50,010 nt of DNA from RGIG8306 sp964426655 (GTDB taxonomy: Bacteria > Bacillota > Clostridia > Lachnospirales > Lachnospiraceae): NCBI GenBank assembly GCA_964426655.1, contig CAYRQT010000010.1, positions 1-50,010 on the forward strand. The letters run 5' to 3'. The notes under the pieces were generated by a model. That model was not told the origin of the DNA and did not search any database. It was given only the letters and a program-made list of their open reading frames with translations. Both the position numbers and the translations under genes were made by a program. Position 1 is the stretch's first letter; each line of letters opens with the position of its first letter. Positions 42,788 to 50,010 of the stretch are shown piece by piece.

Positions 42788-44044
42788 ATGAACAAACAAT
42801 ATGATCCCCTGGAAAATGTCCAGGCAGTCATGCAGGAAGCCATGAAGACCGGCGGTATTGATATGCGCATGTACGAAATCATCCACAATCCACAGTTGGA
42901 AACCAAGGTGTACCTTCCCGTGGAAATGGACGATGGCACAGTCCATGTTTTTGAAGGATATCGGGTGCAGCATTCCAATATTCGCGGGCCCTTTAAAGGC
43001 GGTGTTCGTTTTCATCAGGATGTGACCCTGAATGAAGTGAAAGCCCTTGCCACCTGGATGACCCTGAAATGTGCCGTAGCCAATATACCCTTTGGCGGTG
43101 CAAAGGGGGGCGTAAAAGTGGACCCCTCCACTTTGTCCCGGAATGAACTTCGCAAGCTGACCAGACGGTATACCTACGCCATTGCTTCCATCATTGGTGC
43201 AGACACCGATATCCCCGCACCGGATGTAAATACCGATGCCCAGACCATGGCCTGGATCCTGGATACCTACAGCATGCTAAAAGGTCGCCCCTGCCCCGGA
43301 GTCGTTACAGGAAAGCCTGTAGAACTTGGCGGATCCAAAGGCCGGGCATCTGCCACAGGCCGGGGGGTAGTGACCAGCACAAAGCTAATTATCGCCAAGG
43401 ATGGCAAAAAGCTGGATGAGATCTCGGTAGCTATTCAGGGTATGGGAAATGTGGGCAGCAATGCCGCAAGAATCTTCTTTCACCGGGGTGCAAAAATCGT
43501 GGCATTAAGTGATGTCTCCGGAGGCGTATACTGTGAAACAGGACTGGATGCGGATCAGATTTCCGCTTTCCTGACCGGAGGCCGCCTGTTAAAAGACTAC
43601 GAGGCACCGGGTGTAAAACACATCACCAACGAAGAACTGCTCACCTGTCGTTGCGATGTGCTGGTACCCGCTGCTCTGGAAAACCAGATCACCGCTGATA
43701 TTGCGCCCCGCCTGCAGTGCAGCTACGTGGTAGAGGGCGCAAACGGCCCTACCTCAGCAGAGGCGGACCGTATTCTGGAAGAGCGGGGCATCATTCTGGT
43801 GCCGGATATTTTTGCCAACAGCGGCGGTGTCATTGTTTCTTACTTTGAGTGGGTACAAAACATTCAGACCCTGACCTGGGAAAGAGATAAAGTCAATGAA
43901 ATGCTGGAAAGCTTAATGACCAAGGCCTTTGTGGAAATTTATGGTGTAAAAGAAGAGCTTCACTGCACCCTGCGTATGGCTGCCTACATTGTGGCCCTTC
44001 GCCGCCTCATCTATGCCGAAGAAATCAAAGGCATTTTCCCGTAA
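42788..44044 (+). CDS. gdhA: Glutamate dehydrogenase
   Basis: 418 residues, the short hexameric type. Interconverts glutamate with 2-oxoglutarate and ammonia. Motifs: glutamate-binding GGVRFHQDV, catalytic Lys in PFGGAKGGVKVDP, PAPDVNTDAQTMAWILD, nucleotide-binding GMGNVGSNAARIF with the acidic ALSDVSGG context, and SNCGG-like FANSGGVIVSYFEW. The start at 42788 follows GGAGG. Cofactor preference (NAD or NADP) is not certain. The stop lies one base from the stop of convergent niaR, leaving no room for a separate terminator. Confidence 0.96.
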   Translation: MNKQYDPLENVQAVMQEAMKTGGIDMRMYEIIHNPQLETKVYLPVEMDDGTVHVFEGYRVQHSNIRGPFKGGVRFHQDVTLNEVKALATWMTLKCAVANIPFGGAKGGVKVDPSTLSRNELRKLTRRYTYAIASIIGADTDIPAPDVNTDAQTMAWILDTYSMLKGRPCPGVVTGKPVELGGSKGRASATGRGVVTSTKLIIAKDGKKLDEISVAIQGMGNVGSNAARIFFHRGAKIVALSDVSGGVYCETGLDADQISAFLTGGRLLKDYEAPGVKHITNEELLTCRCDVLVPAALENQITADIAPRLQCSYVVEGANGPTSAEADRILEERGIILVPDIFANSGGVIVSYFEWVQNIQTLTWERDKVNEMLESLMTKAFVEIYGVKEELHCTLRMAAYIVALRRLIYAEEIKGIFP

Positions 44045-44045
44045 A

Positions 44046-44573
44046 TCAGTTCTCCGGCTGCAGATACCCTTTGCTTTGCAGGGCAGCTCCAATGGCATCC
44101 AGATGCTTTTCACTGGGGGCTGCCACTGTATGATAGTGCGCGCCGTTGGTCAGGGTTTTTAAGGGCCTGTCTCCTGCTTTCAGGAGCTGGTCCACAAATT
44201 CCCTGGCATCCAGCCGGCTGCGAATGACCAGCTCCACCGTAATTTCTCCATAGACCTCATGCTCTACAAATACATTTAGCACCCGGCCTCCCAGATCCAC
44301 TATGGTCTGCAGCTCATCCAGGATGTCTTCATCCCGGTGATTCACCCGAAACACCCGGATACTGGAAAATTCCGGATCTTTAGGGTTGCTGCCCAGCAGG
44401 TATCCCTGGTTGGTAGAAATGATGTGCTGCCCGTTGGCTCTTAACAGGGCAATATCCTGCACGATGACCTGTCGGCTGACCCCCAGCATCCCGGATAATG
44501 CCTTTCCCGACACCGGTTCCTTACCTTTCTTTAAAATCTGAAGCAGCTTTTTTCTGCGGGCTTCCCCTTCCAT
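44046..44573 (-). CDS. niaR: Niacin-responsive repressor NiaR (HTH plus 3H domain)
   Basis: 175 residues. N-terminal winged helix (VSGKALSGMLGVSRQVIVQDIALLRANG) and a C-terminal 3H domain with conserved His in VNHRDE, FVEHEVYG and GAHYHTV, matching NiaR/YrxA regulators that bind niacin and repress NAD and niacin-uptake genes. The start overlaps the fused Ecf ATPase gene by 53 nt (GGAGG within that gene), so it is cotranscribed with the ECF transporter, pointing to niacin as the transported vitamin. Confidence 0.9.
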   Translation of the reverse strand: MEGEARRKKLLQILKKGKEPVSGKALSGMLGVSRQVIVQDIALLRANGQHIISTNQGYLLGSNPKDPEFSSIRVFRVNHRDEDILDELQTIVDLGGRVLNVFVEHEVYGEITVELVIRSRLDAREFVDQLLKAGDRPLKTLTNGAHYHTVAAPSEKHLDAIGAALQSKGYLQPEN

Positions 44574-46251
44574 CCACCTTACCTCCTGCCTTTTCCACTT
44601 CTTCCGGTGTCAGAAAGACACCCTTATATCCAAGCTTTTCACACAGTTTCGTCACTGCAGGTGCCTGCAGTCCCCCCTGTTCCAGTACCGTTTTCCGGCC
44701 AAACACTTCCCTGGGGCTTCCGTCTGCCAGAATTTTTCCCTCTCCCAGCACAATGATCCGTTCGAAATATCTGGCCGTAAAATCCATATCATGAAGGACA
44801 GCTGCCACCTGCTGCCCCGCTTCCACACACTGTAAAATTCTGTTTCCCAGTATGCTACAGCCTTTTTCATCCTGTCCTATCGTGGGTTCATCCAGAAGCA
44901 GCACCCGGGGATGCATGGCCAGTACAGAAGCCAGCGCCACCATTTTCCGCTCCGCCAGATCCAGATCATAGGGATTTTCACCTGCCAGATGGGCAATTTC
45001 AAGACTTTCCAGTGCCTCCAGACTGATCCGTTCCGCTTCCCTGCGGGCATTATTCTGCTGCAGAGGTCCCATCATTACTTCATCCAGTACCCTGTGTTTA
45101 AAAATCTGATCATCCGGATTCTGAAACACATAGCCAAGCCGGCCGGCACTTTTCCAAAGGGGGACTGGCAGCATATTTTCTCCCTCCAGCAAAATCTCAC
45201 CCTGTGCTGGCTTTAATAACCCACGAATCAGTTTCATCAACGTGGTTTTCCCCGCTCCATTCTGCCCCAGGAAAGCAGTGGGCCGTCCGTCCAGAGTGAG
45301 GTTCATTTCCTGAAAGAGGGAGTTTTCCCCCGGGTAGGCAAAAGCCAGATTCCGGATATGCACCACTTCTTTTTTCATTGAGGTTTTTCTGTCTGCATCT
45401 GAGGGGGCCTGCAGGCTGTGGGGCAGCCATTGCTTCTCCAAAAATGCCTTTTCCGTTACAGGCAGTCCTTCACCTGTATTTTCCCCTGTTCCCATGGCCA
45501 GACGGGTGTAGAGAGGGGGGGAAATGCCATAGGCAGCCGTGTCCACTTCCTGAAACAATTTGGCTGGCGCCCCGAAAGCCATCTGCTCTCCCTGATAAAG
45601 CAGCAGTAAATGGTCACAGATTTCTGCCAGTGCTTCTATCTGATTATCTACTATCATAACGGTAATACCCGTATTTTGCAACTGCCGGATAATGGCATAG
45701 ATGTCCCTTCGCCCCTCCGGATCCAATTGAGAGGCGGGTTCATCCAGCACCAAAAGTTCCGGCTCCATGGCCAGAATGCCTGCCAGCGCCACCCGCTGGG
45801 TCTGCCCGCCGGACAGGGAAAAAGGATTGCGGTCCTGATAAGGGCCAAGTCCCAGCTGATCCAGGCAGCGTGTCACCCGTTCATGAATCTCCTCCGGTGC
45901 CACCCCCAGATTCTGCAGTCCGAATGCCACTTCCTCGTAAACCGTTTCCCTGGCTCCAGTTAGCTGATTAAAGGGGTTTTGAAATACCAGTCCCACCTTC
46001 TCACAGACCCTGGCCACCGGCTCAGCGGCCACTTCCATGCCTCCCACCCGCACATGCCCTCCATATGCCCCTTTAAACAAAGTGGGGACAAGGCCGGCCA
46101 TGGCCTGGCATAGGGTGCTTTTTCCTGCTTTATTTTCGCCGATAATGCCAAGACAACTTCCTTTTTCCAGGGTAAAATTCAACCCCTTCAGCGCCAGCGC
46201 CCGACCATGGGGATACCGGTATTTTAAATTTTCCACTTCAATGAATGCCAT
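44521..46251 (-). CDS. Fused ECF transporter ATPase (EcfA1-EcfA2)
   Basis: 576 residues, two ABC ATPase domains in one chain. Domain 1 (about 1-230): Walker A GENKAGKST (Gly replaced by Lys at the fourth position), signature LSGGQTQRVAL, Walker B LLVLDEP, and H-loop position IVDNQ (His replaced by Asn). Domain 2 (about 295-520): canonical Walker A GQNGAGKTT, degenerate signature LDLAERKMVAL, Walker B LLLDEP, H-loop LHDMD. It powers the ECF transporter with EcfT and the S component. The ATG at 46251 with GGAGGG is chosen; it overlaps the ecfT stop by 14 nt, and the long upstream open frame is just antisense-free overlap with ecfT. Confidence 0.92.
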   Translation of the reverse strand: MAFIEVENLKYRYPHGRALALKGLNFTLEKGSCLGIIGENKAGKSTLCQAMAGLVPTLFKGAYGGHVRVGGMEVAAEPVARVCEKVGLVFQNPFNQLTGARETVYEEVAFGLQNLGVAPEEIHERVTRCLDQLGLGPYQDRNPFSLSGGQTQRVALAGILAMEPELLVLDEPASQLDPEGRRDIYAIIRQLQNTGITVMIVDNQIEALAEICDHLLLLYQGEQMAFGAPAKLFQEVDTAAYGISPPLYTRLAMGTGENTGEGLPVTEKAFLEKQWLPHSLQAPSDADRKTSMKKEVVHIRNLAFAYPGENSLFQEMNLTLDGRPTAFLGQNGAGKTTLMKLIRGLLKPAQGEILLEGENMLPVPLWKSAGRLGYVFQNPDDQIFKHRVLDEVMMGPLQQNNARREAERISLEALESLEIAHLAGENPYDLDLAERKMVALASVLAMHPRVLLLDEPTIGQDEKGCSILGNRILQCVEAGQQVAAVLHDMDFTARYFERIIVLGEGKILADGSPREVFGRKTVLEQGGLQAPAVTKLCEKLGYKGVFLTPEEVEKAGGKVDGRGSPQKKAASDFKER

Positions 46252-47014
46252 GATATACCCTCCAAGCCAGTACAGTAAGAAGCAGCAGCCACAAAACAGC
46301 CATGCATATCTGATCTGTTTTGCGAAACTTTTCCAGGGACAGATAGGTTTTTTCTTTATTGGAAGTAAACCCTCTGACCTCCAGGGCAATGGCCCTTTCC
46401 CGGGTATTGATGAGGGTCCCCGATACCAGGGGCCCCATAAGCGGAAGAAACGCCTTCGCTCTGTGCAAAAGATTTCCTTCTGTGCGGACACCTCTGCTGC
46501 GCTGGGCATCCCATATGGTCTGCACTTCTCCCATCATATGGGGCAGGATCTGAAACACGGATAAAAGCATGTACCCCATTCTGGGAGAAAACCCCTTTTG
46601 CTCCATGGCATTGACCAGGCGTACCGGATTGGTGGTCAGCACGAACAGGCCAAAAGCAAACAGCATGTTCAGGATGTTCAGGGCGATTTTCAGGGCATAC
46701 AGGACCCCTTCCTGATAAAAGGCCAGGGGCCCCCATTGCCATAATAAAGTGGCATTGCTTTTGTGAAACATCCCGTGTATCAGAAAAATGGTCAAAAGCA
46801 GGGGCAGGGAAAATCCCACCAGGGGCATTACCTTTTTACACACGCCCCCAAGAACCAGTAAAAGCAGGCTGCACAGTATGGCAAACAAAAAAAACCATCT
46901 GGCGCCTCCGATGAGAGGCGCCCCAATGGCTGTTAAAACATACATGGCTTTTACGAAAGGATGAAGCCTTGTCAGACAGGTATCCTTTTTCACGTAAAGG
47001 GTCATTTCCTTCAT
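46238..47014 (-). CDS. ecfT: ECF transporter transmembrane component EcfT
   Basis: 258 residues, about five to six membrane helices, and the two coupling-helix ARG-type motifs AQRSRGV and ALEVRGF that contact the ATPases. The ATG at 47014 has AGGAG 8 nt upstream; the GTG at 47020 is too close to that site. 11 nt after the S-component stop and overlapping the ATPase gene. Confidence 0.92.
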   Translation of the reverse strand: MKEMTLYVKKDTCLTRLHPFVKAMYVLTAIGAPLIGGARWFFLFAILCSLLLLVLGGVCKKVMPLVGFSLPLLLTIFLIHGMFHKSNATLLWQWGPLAFYQEGVLYALKIALNILNMLFAFGLFVLTTNPVRLVNAMEQKGFSPRMGYMLLSVFQILPHMMGEVQTIWDAQRSRGVRTEGNLLHRAKAFLPLMGPLVSGTLINTRERAIALEVRGFTSNKEKTYLSLEKFRKTDQICMAVLWLLLLTVLAWRVYHGIH

Positions 47015-47025
47015 GTACACATCTC

Positions 47026-47628
47026 CTAGTCCAGACTTTCCACTTTGGCCTCTGCTTCATACATGGAAGTGAGTCGTTTGGGAAGGTTTTTCACAATACC
47101 ATATGTGATCAGTATGGTCAGCAGTTTGTCCGGCACATCCACCACCAGTTCATCCAGGAAAGAACCTAAAAACAGGGGCATTCCCTTGGCCTGTGTCCAG
47201 GCAAACAATGCATCCCCCCACACATTGCCAGTGGTACCGCCCCAGAAGAGCACATTCAGTGGAGTGGAAATGACAACGGCCGTTACACCGGCCACGCAGG
47301 CGGTAAGCAGTGCCTTTGGCAAAGTCTTCATATATCCCAGGCGAGCCATAATGCCCACTGCCACACCAATGCCAAGGCTGGTAAGGGCATACACCAGTGT
47401 GATGGAATCTCCTGTGGAAAAGCCATAAATCAGGTTATTGGCCGCACCACACAGACCGCCAATGATGGGTCCCCCTAAAACAGCGCCGATACAGGTGCCA
47501 ATGGAATCCAGCCACAAAGGCAGGCGCAGAAGGGAAGCAAAGAGCTTACCCAGATAATTGATGCCGATACAGGCAGGAATCAGTACAAAGACGGCTACAT
47601 CCATTCTGGTTTTCCAGATGCTTTTCAT
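47026..47628 (-). CDS. ECF transporter S component, probably niacin-specific
   Basis: 200 residues, about six membrane helices, with the S-component pattern LPLWLDSIGTCIGAVLGGPIIGGLCGAANNLIYGF near the N-terminus (motif). It binds the vitamin and docks on EcfT. The substrate is not readable from sequence; niacin is inferred from the cotranscribed niaR and the repeat-bearing promoter. First gene of the operon, AAAGGAT ribosome site. Confidence 0.82.
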   Translation of the reverse strand: MKSIWKTRMDVAVFVLIPACIGINYLGKLFASLLRLPLWLDSIGTCIGAVLGGPIIGGLCGAANNLIYGFSTGDSITLVYALTSLGIGVAVGIMARLGYMKTLPKALLTACVAGVTAVVISTPLNVLFWGGTTGNVWGDALFAWTQAKGMPLFLGSFLDELVVDVPDKLLTILITYGIVKNLPKRLTSMYEAEAKVESLD

Positions 47629-47664
47629 GATTTGTTATCCTTTCTCTTCTTGCTTTTTCCAGAT

Positions 47665-47693
47665 AATGTAGCACATCGACAATGTCTTGTCAA
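47665..47693 (-). promoter_or_regulatory. Promoter of the ECF/niaR operon
   Basis: Minus strand: consensus TTGACA (47688-47693), 17-nt spacer, TACATT (47665-47670). It lies just past the ugd terminator. Confidence 0.8.
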
Positions 47694-47716
47694 TCTATTT
47701 TACACCTGTCTTGTCA
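47683..47716 (-). repeat. Tandem TGACAAGACA sites, candidate NiaR operator
   Basis: TGTCTTGTCA (plus-strand reading) occurs exactly at 47683-47692 and 47707-47716, 24 nt apart. The first copy covers the -35 and forms part of the inverted repeat GACAA-N4-TTGTC on the minus strand. The position over the promoter of the operon that encodes NiaR fits autorepression by niacin-bound NiaR. Confidence 0.65.
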
Positions 47717-47745
47717 TCTGTAATGGGCTGTTCTCTTTTTTATAC

Positions 47746-47774
47746 AAAAACGCCATACCCCTGCAGGTATGGCG
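47746..47774 (-). terminator. Terminator after ugd
   Basis: Minus strand: CGCCATACC / GGTATGGCG, 6-nt loop, then TTTTT. It begins 6 nt after the stop codon at 47781. Confidence 0.92.
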
Positions 47775-47780
47775 CATATC

Positions 47781-49045
47781 CTAATCTCTTTTGAAAATGT
47801 CTCTGGTGTAAACTTTTTCTTTTACATCATCCAGCTCGCTGTTATAACGGTTGGCCACAATGGCCTGGGATTTTTCCTTAAACGCTGCCAGATCATTGAC
47901 CACTTCGCTTCCGAAAAAGGTGGTGCCGTTTTCCAGGGTGGGCTCATAAATGATAATGGATGCCCCCTTGGCTTTGATGCGCTTCATAACGCCCTGAATG
48001 GAGCTTTGCCGGAAATTATCGGAATTGCTTTTCATGGTCAGCCGATACACCCCGATGACCACCTGCTTTTCCCCGCCATCTTTCCACTCATTGTCCGTGT
48101 CATAGCTGTACCAGCCGGCCATCTGCAGCACCCGGTCTGCAATAAAATTCTTGCGGGTACGGTTGGCATCCACAATGGCGGCAATTAAATTCTGGGGAAC
48201 ATCCTGATAATTGGCCAGAAGCTGCTTGGTATCCTTGGGCAGGCAGTACCCGCCATAGCCAAANNNNNNNNNNAGGAAGGATTGTTATACTGCTCTCCGA
48301 TTCTGGGGTCTTTGCAAACGCCCTGAATAATGGCCTGGGTGTCCAGTCCCTTGGATTCTCCATATGTGTCCAGCTCATTAAAAAAGCTGACCCGCAGGGC
48401 AAGATAGGTATTGGCAAACAGCTTTACAGCCTCTGCCTCCGTAAATCCCATGAACAGAGTGTCCACATTCTGCTTAATAGCCCCTTTCTGAAGCAGTGCC
48501 GCAAACTGATGGGCCTTCCCGGTAAGGGCCGCATCTTCCGGGTCCGTACCCACAATAATACGGCTGGGATACAGATTGTCATACAGGGCCTTGCTTTCCC
48601 TTAAAAACTCAGGGCTAAACAAAATGTTTCTGCTGCCCGTCTTTTGCCGGATGCTTTTGGTATAGCCCACTGGGATGGTGGACTTGATGATGATGATGGC
48701 ATGGTCATTGACGGCCATGACCTGTTGGATTACCGCTTCCACAGCGGATGTATCAAAGTAATTCTTCTTACTGTCATAATTGGTGGGAGCTGCCACGATG
48801 ACAAAATCTGCATTCCTATAGGCGGCATCTCCGTCCAGCGTAGCTGTCAGCTGCAATGGCTTTGTAGCCAGATATTCCTCAATTTCCTTGTCCTGAATGG
48901 GGGATTTTTTCTGATTAAGCAGCTCCACCTTTTCCGGCACGATGTCCACGGCAGTTACCGGGTGATTCTGCGCCAGAAGCACTGCTAGGCTTAGCCCCAC
49001 ATACCCCGTGCCTGCCACTGCAATTTGTATTGGCTTACTTTCCAT
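47781..49045 (-). CDS. ugd: UDP-glucose 6-dehydrogenase family, interrupted by false gap
   Basis: About 418 residues. Oxidises a UDP-sugar to its uronate, giving precursors for capsule or wall polysaccharide. N-terminal NAD motif VAGTGYVGLSLA, KSTIPVGYT, FSPEFLRESKALYDNLYPSRII, LFANTYLALRVSFFNELD, catalytic Cys in GYGGYCLPKDT, then the UDP-binding C-terminal domain (VIGVYRLTMKSNSDNFRQSSI, IIYEPTL). The N run at 48264-48273 falls just before the catalytic loop; collapsing it with a one-base overlap restores NPSFGYGGYCLPKD. The ATG at 49045 has GGGAGG upstream. Its promoter carries a triple palindrome. No capsule genes are seen nearby. Confidence 0.93.
48264..48273. other. Phantom assembly gap in ugd
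   Basis: The contig ends read AATCCTTCCT and TTTGGCTATGG (minus strand). Merging them with one shared T gives Asn-Pro-Ser-Phe-Gly-Tyr-Gly-Gly, the conserved loop, in frame. True gap length is minus one. Confidence 0.88.
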
Positions 49046-49075
49046 ACGGCCTCCCAAAAATCATATTTTGAAGCC

Positions 49076-49104
49076 ATCTTAGCACGCATTTGAGATTTTC
49101 TCAA
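49076..49104 (-). promoter_or_regulatory. Promoter of ugd
   Basis: Minus strand: TTGAGA (49099-49104), 17-nt spacer, TAAGAT (49076-49081). The -35 lies inside the first copy of the palindromic repeat. Confidence 0.65.
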
Positions 49105-49171
49105 TGATTAATTGCGATTTTGACAAAAACCTTTTGAGATTTTCTCAAATTATTTTTGAGATTTTCTCAAA
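49089..49171. repeat. Three copies of a palindrome TTTGAGATTTTCTCAAA upstream of ugd
   Basis: The 16-nt unit TTTGAGATTTTCTCAA is exact at 49089-49104, 49133-49148 and 49155-49170. Each is a 7-bp inverted repeat (TTTGAGA / TCTCAAA) around TTT; the first copy has one mismatch in its outermost pair. Spacing is 44 and 22 nt, close to whole helical turns. The first copy covers the ugd -35. Best explained as cooperative operator sites for an unidentified dimeric regulator. Confidence 0.85.
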
Positions 49172-49197
49172 TTCTCAGCGGAAAATCCCCAGCTCTT

Positions 49198-50010
49198 TTA
49201 TGCCAGGATATACCTGCCCTCTCCATCGGCCCGGATACAGCTTTCAAAAAAGGCTTTCATCCCTGCCTCCATATGGGCCGGATCCTCAGTCCCGGCGGTT
49301 TCATAAGGGGAATGCATGGCCAGCTGGGCCAGCCCGATATCAATGGTGGGAACGGACACCCGGGTATTGGAAATGCTGCCAAGGGTGGAGCCCCCCAGTA
49401 CATCGGAGCGATTCACAAAATCCTGGACGGGAATCCCTGCCTTTTCCATCACGCAGCAGAAAATCCCTCTGGATATGCCGTCAGTGGTGTATTTCTGATT
49501 GGCACTGTGTTTGACCACAATGCCCCCGTTCATAAACACCCGGTTTTCCTCATCCGTTTTTTCCGGATAATTGGGATGCACCCCATGGGCATTGTCTGCG
49601 GAAACCATAAAGCTGCCCGCCAGCAGGGGAAGGAGGGGCCGGTTGCCCAGGCCCTCAGCAATTCTGGAGAGCACATCGTATAAAAAGGTGGAGGCAGCCC
49701 CCTGTTTGGTGGCACTGCCCACTTCTTCATTATCAAACACACAGTACACCGCAGGCTGTGTCACCTTTTCTGCTTTCTTTAATCCCTGCAATGTGGTGTA
49801 GGCACGTTCCAGATTATCAATACGGGGCGCCGAAAAGAATATGTCCTGATCCCCCCAGATGCTGCTTTTCTCCCTGACGTACAGGAAAAGGTCCTTCCCA
49901 AGAATATCCTTTTCCTCCGTCCGGGCACTCTCCGCCACTGCCCGCATCAGGGCCCCGGTACTCTCTTCCGTTCCAATCAGGGGGAGCACATCCTTTTGCA
50001 CATTCAGGGG
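49198..50010 (-). CDS. M18-family aminopeptidase, partial (5' end beyond window)
   Basis: C-terminal 270 residues of a zinc aminopeptidase of the aspartyl/M18 type. Metal and catalytic motifs are visible: CVFDNEEVGSATKQGA, VSADNAHGVHPNYPEK, and MHSPYETAGTED near the C-terminus. Coding continues to the window edge in frame (PLNVQKDVLPLIG), so the start is outside. It removes N-terminal residues from peptides in the cytoplasm. No terminator is evident before the ugd promoter region. Confidence 0.92.
   Translation of the reverse strand, partial: PLNVQKDVLPLIGTEESTGALMRAVAESARTEEKDILGKDLFLYVREKSSIWGDQDIFFSAPRIDNLERAYTTLQGLKKAEKVTQPAVYCVFDNEEVGSATKQGAASTFLYDVLSRIAEGLGNRPLLPLLAGSFMVSADNAHGVHPNYPEKTDEENRVFMNGGIVVKHSANQKYTTDGISRGIFCCVMEKAGIPVQDFVNRSDVLGGSTLGSISNTRVSVPTIDIGLAQLAMHSPYETAGTEDPAHMEAGMKAFFESCIRADGEGRYILA

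Noticed and set aside
49089..49171. CRISPR-like array
   Set aside because: Only three short 16-17 nt palindromes with unequal spacing (44 and 22 nt), lying on a promoter, and no cas genes.

Overview
This looks like a draft-assembly window from a Gram-positive, low-to-mid GC anaerobe of the Clostridia, most likely Lachnospiraceae-like. The basis is strong AGGAGG ribosome sites, sigma-A promoters of the TTGACA-N17-TATAAT type, a T-box leader, BirA/BioY control, ECF vitamin transport, an ispH/S1 gene pair, and a biotin-dependent carboxyltransferase/decarboxylase cluster. No rRNA, tRNA, CRISPR array, prophage or insertion sequence was recognised. Six runs of N interrupt genes (643-652, 8684-8793, 11063-11072, 23455-23479, 32501-32510, 48264-48273). 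Most apparent frameshifts sit exactly at these gaps and are assembly effects, not biology; the one exception is the flavoprotein gene at 19836-21021.

Layout. 36-7182 (minus) is a recombination, division and wall operon: ruvA-ruvB-zapA-U32 peptidase-SEDS protein-penicillin-binding protein. 7373-8461 (plus) is a YprB-like exonuclease. 8484-17069 (minus) is a sugar locus: membrane-bound AraC sensor, lipoprotein sugar binder, two permeases and a beta-galactosidase split into LacL and LacM subunits. 17185-21623 (minus) holds TetR, a HI0933-type flavoprotein (frameshifted), cmk, ispH and an S1 protein. 21826-24681 (plus) holds a small zinc-ribbon protein, ftsH and a DUF308 membrane protein. 24788-28360 (minus) is a carboxyltransferase cluster (mmdA-oadG-biotin carrier-oadA) with no beta subunit. 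28490-32812 (minus) is a MoxR-DUF58-transglutaminase cluster. BioY (plus) follows, with a BirA operator.

33571-37929 (minus) holds aspartate kinase with a Nudix hydrolase, a ZIP metal transporter and a ClC antiporter. 38085-38318 (plus) is an HPr-like protein without the active histidine. 38354-42144 (minus) is a TrpXYZ-type ABC importer with an iron-dependent alcohol dehydrogenase, all behind a T-box whose specifier reads UGG (Trp). gdhA (plus) ends one base from niaR. 44046-47628 (minus) is an ECF transporter (S, T, fused A1A2) with the niacin repressor niaR, and its promoter carries a tandem repeat. 47781-49045 is a UDP-sugar dehydrogenase whose promoter carries three copies of one palindrome. 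The window ends inside an M18 aminopeptidase.

The most interesting points are the Trp T-box controlling an Fe-ADH plus ABC importer, the triple palindrome in front of ugd, the asymmetric fused Ecf ATPase, the transcarboxylase-like cluster without a beta subunit, the LacLM split enzyme, and the overlapping ispH/S1 junction that ends in a TTT TGA slip-like site.
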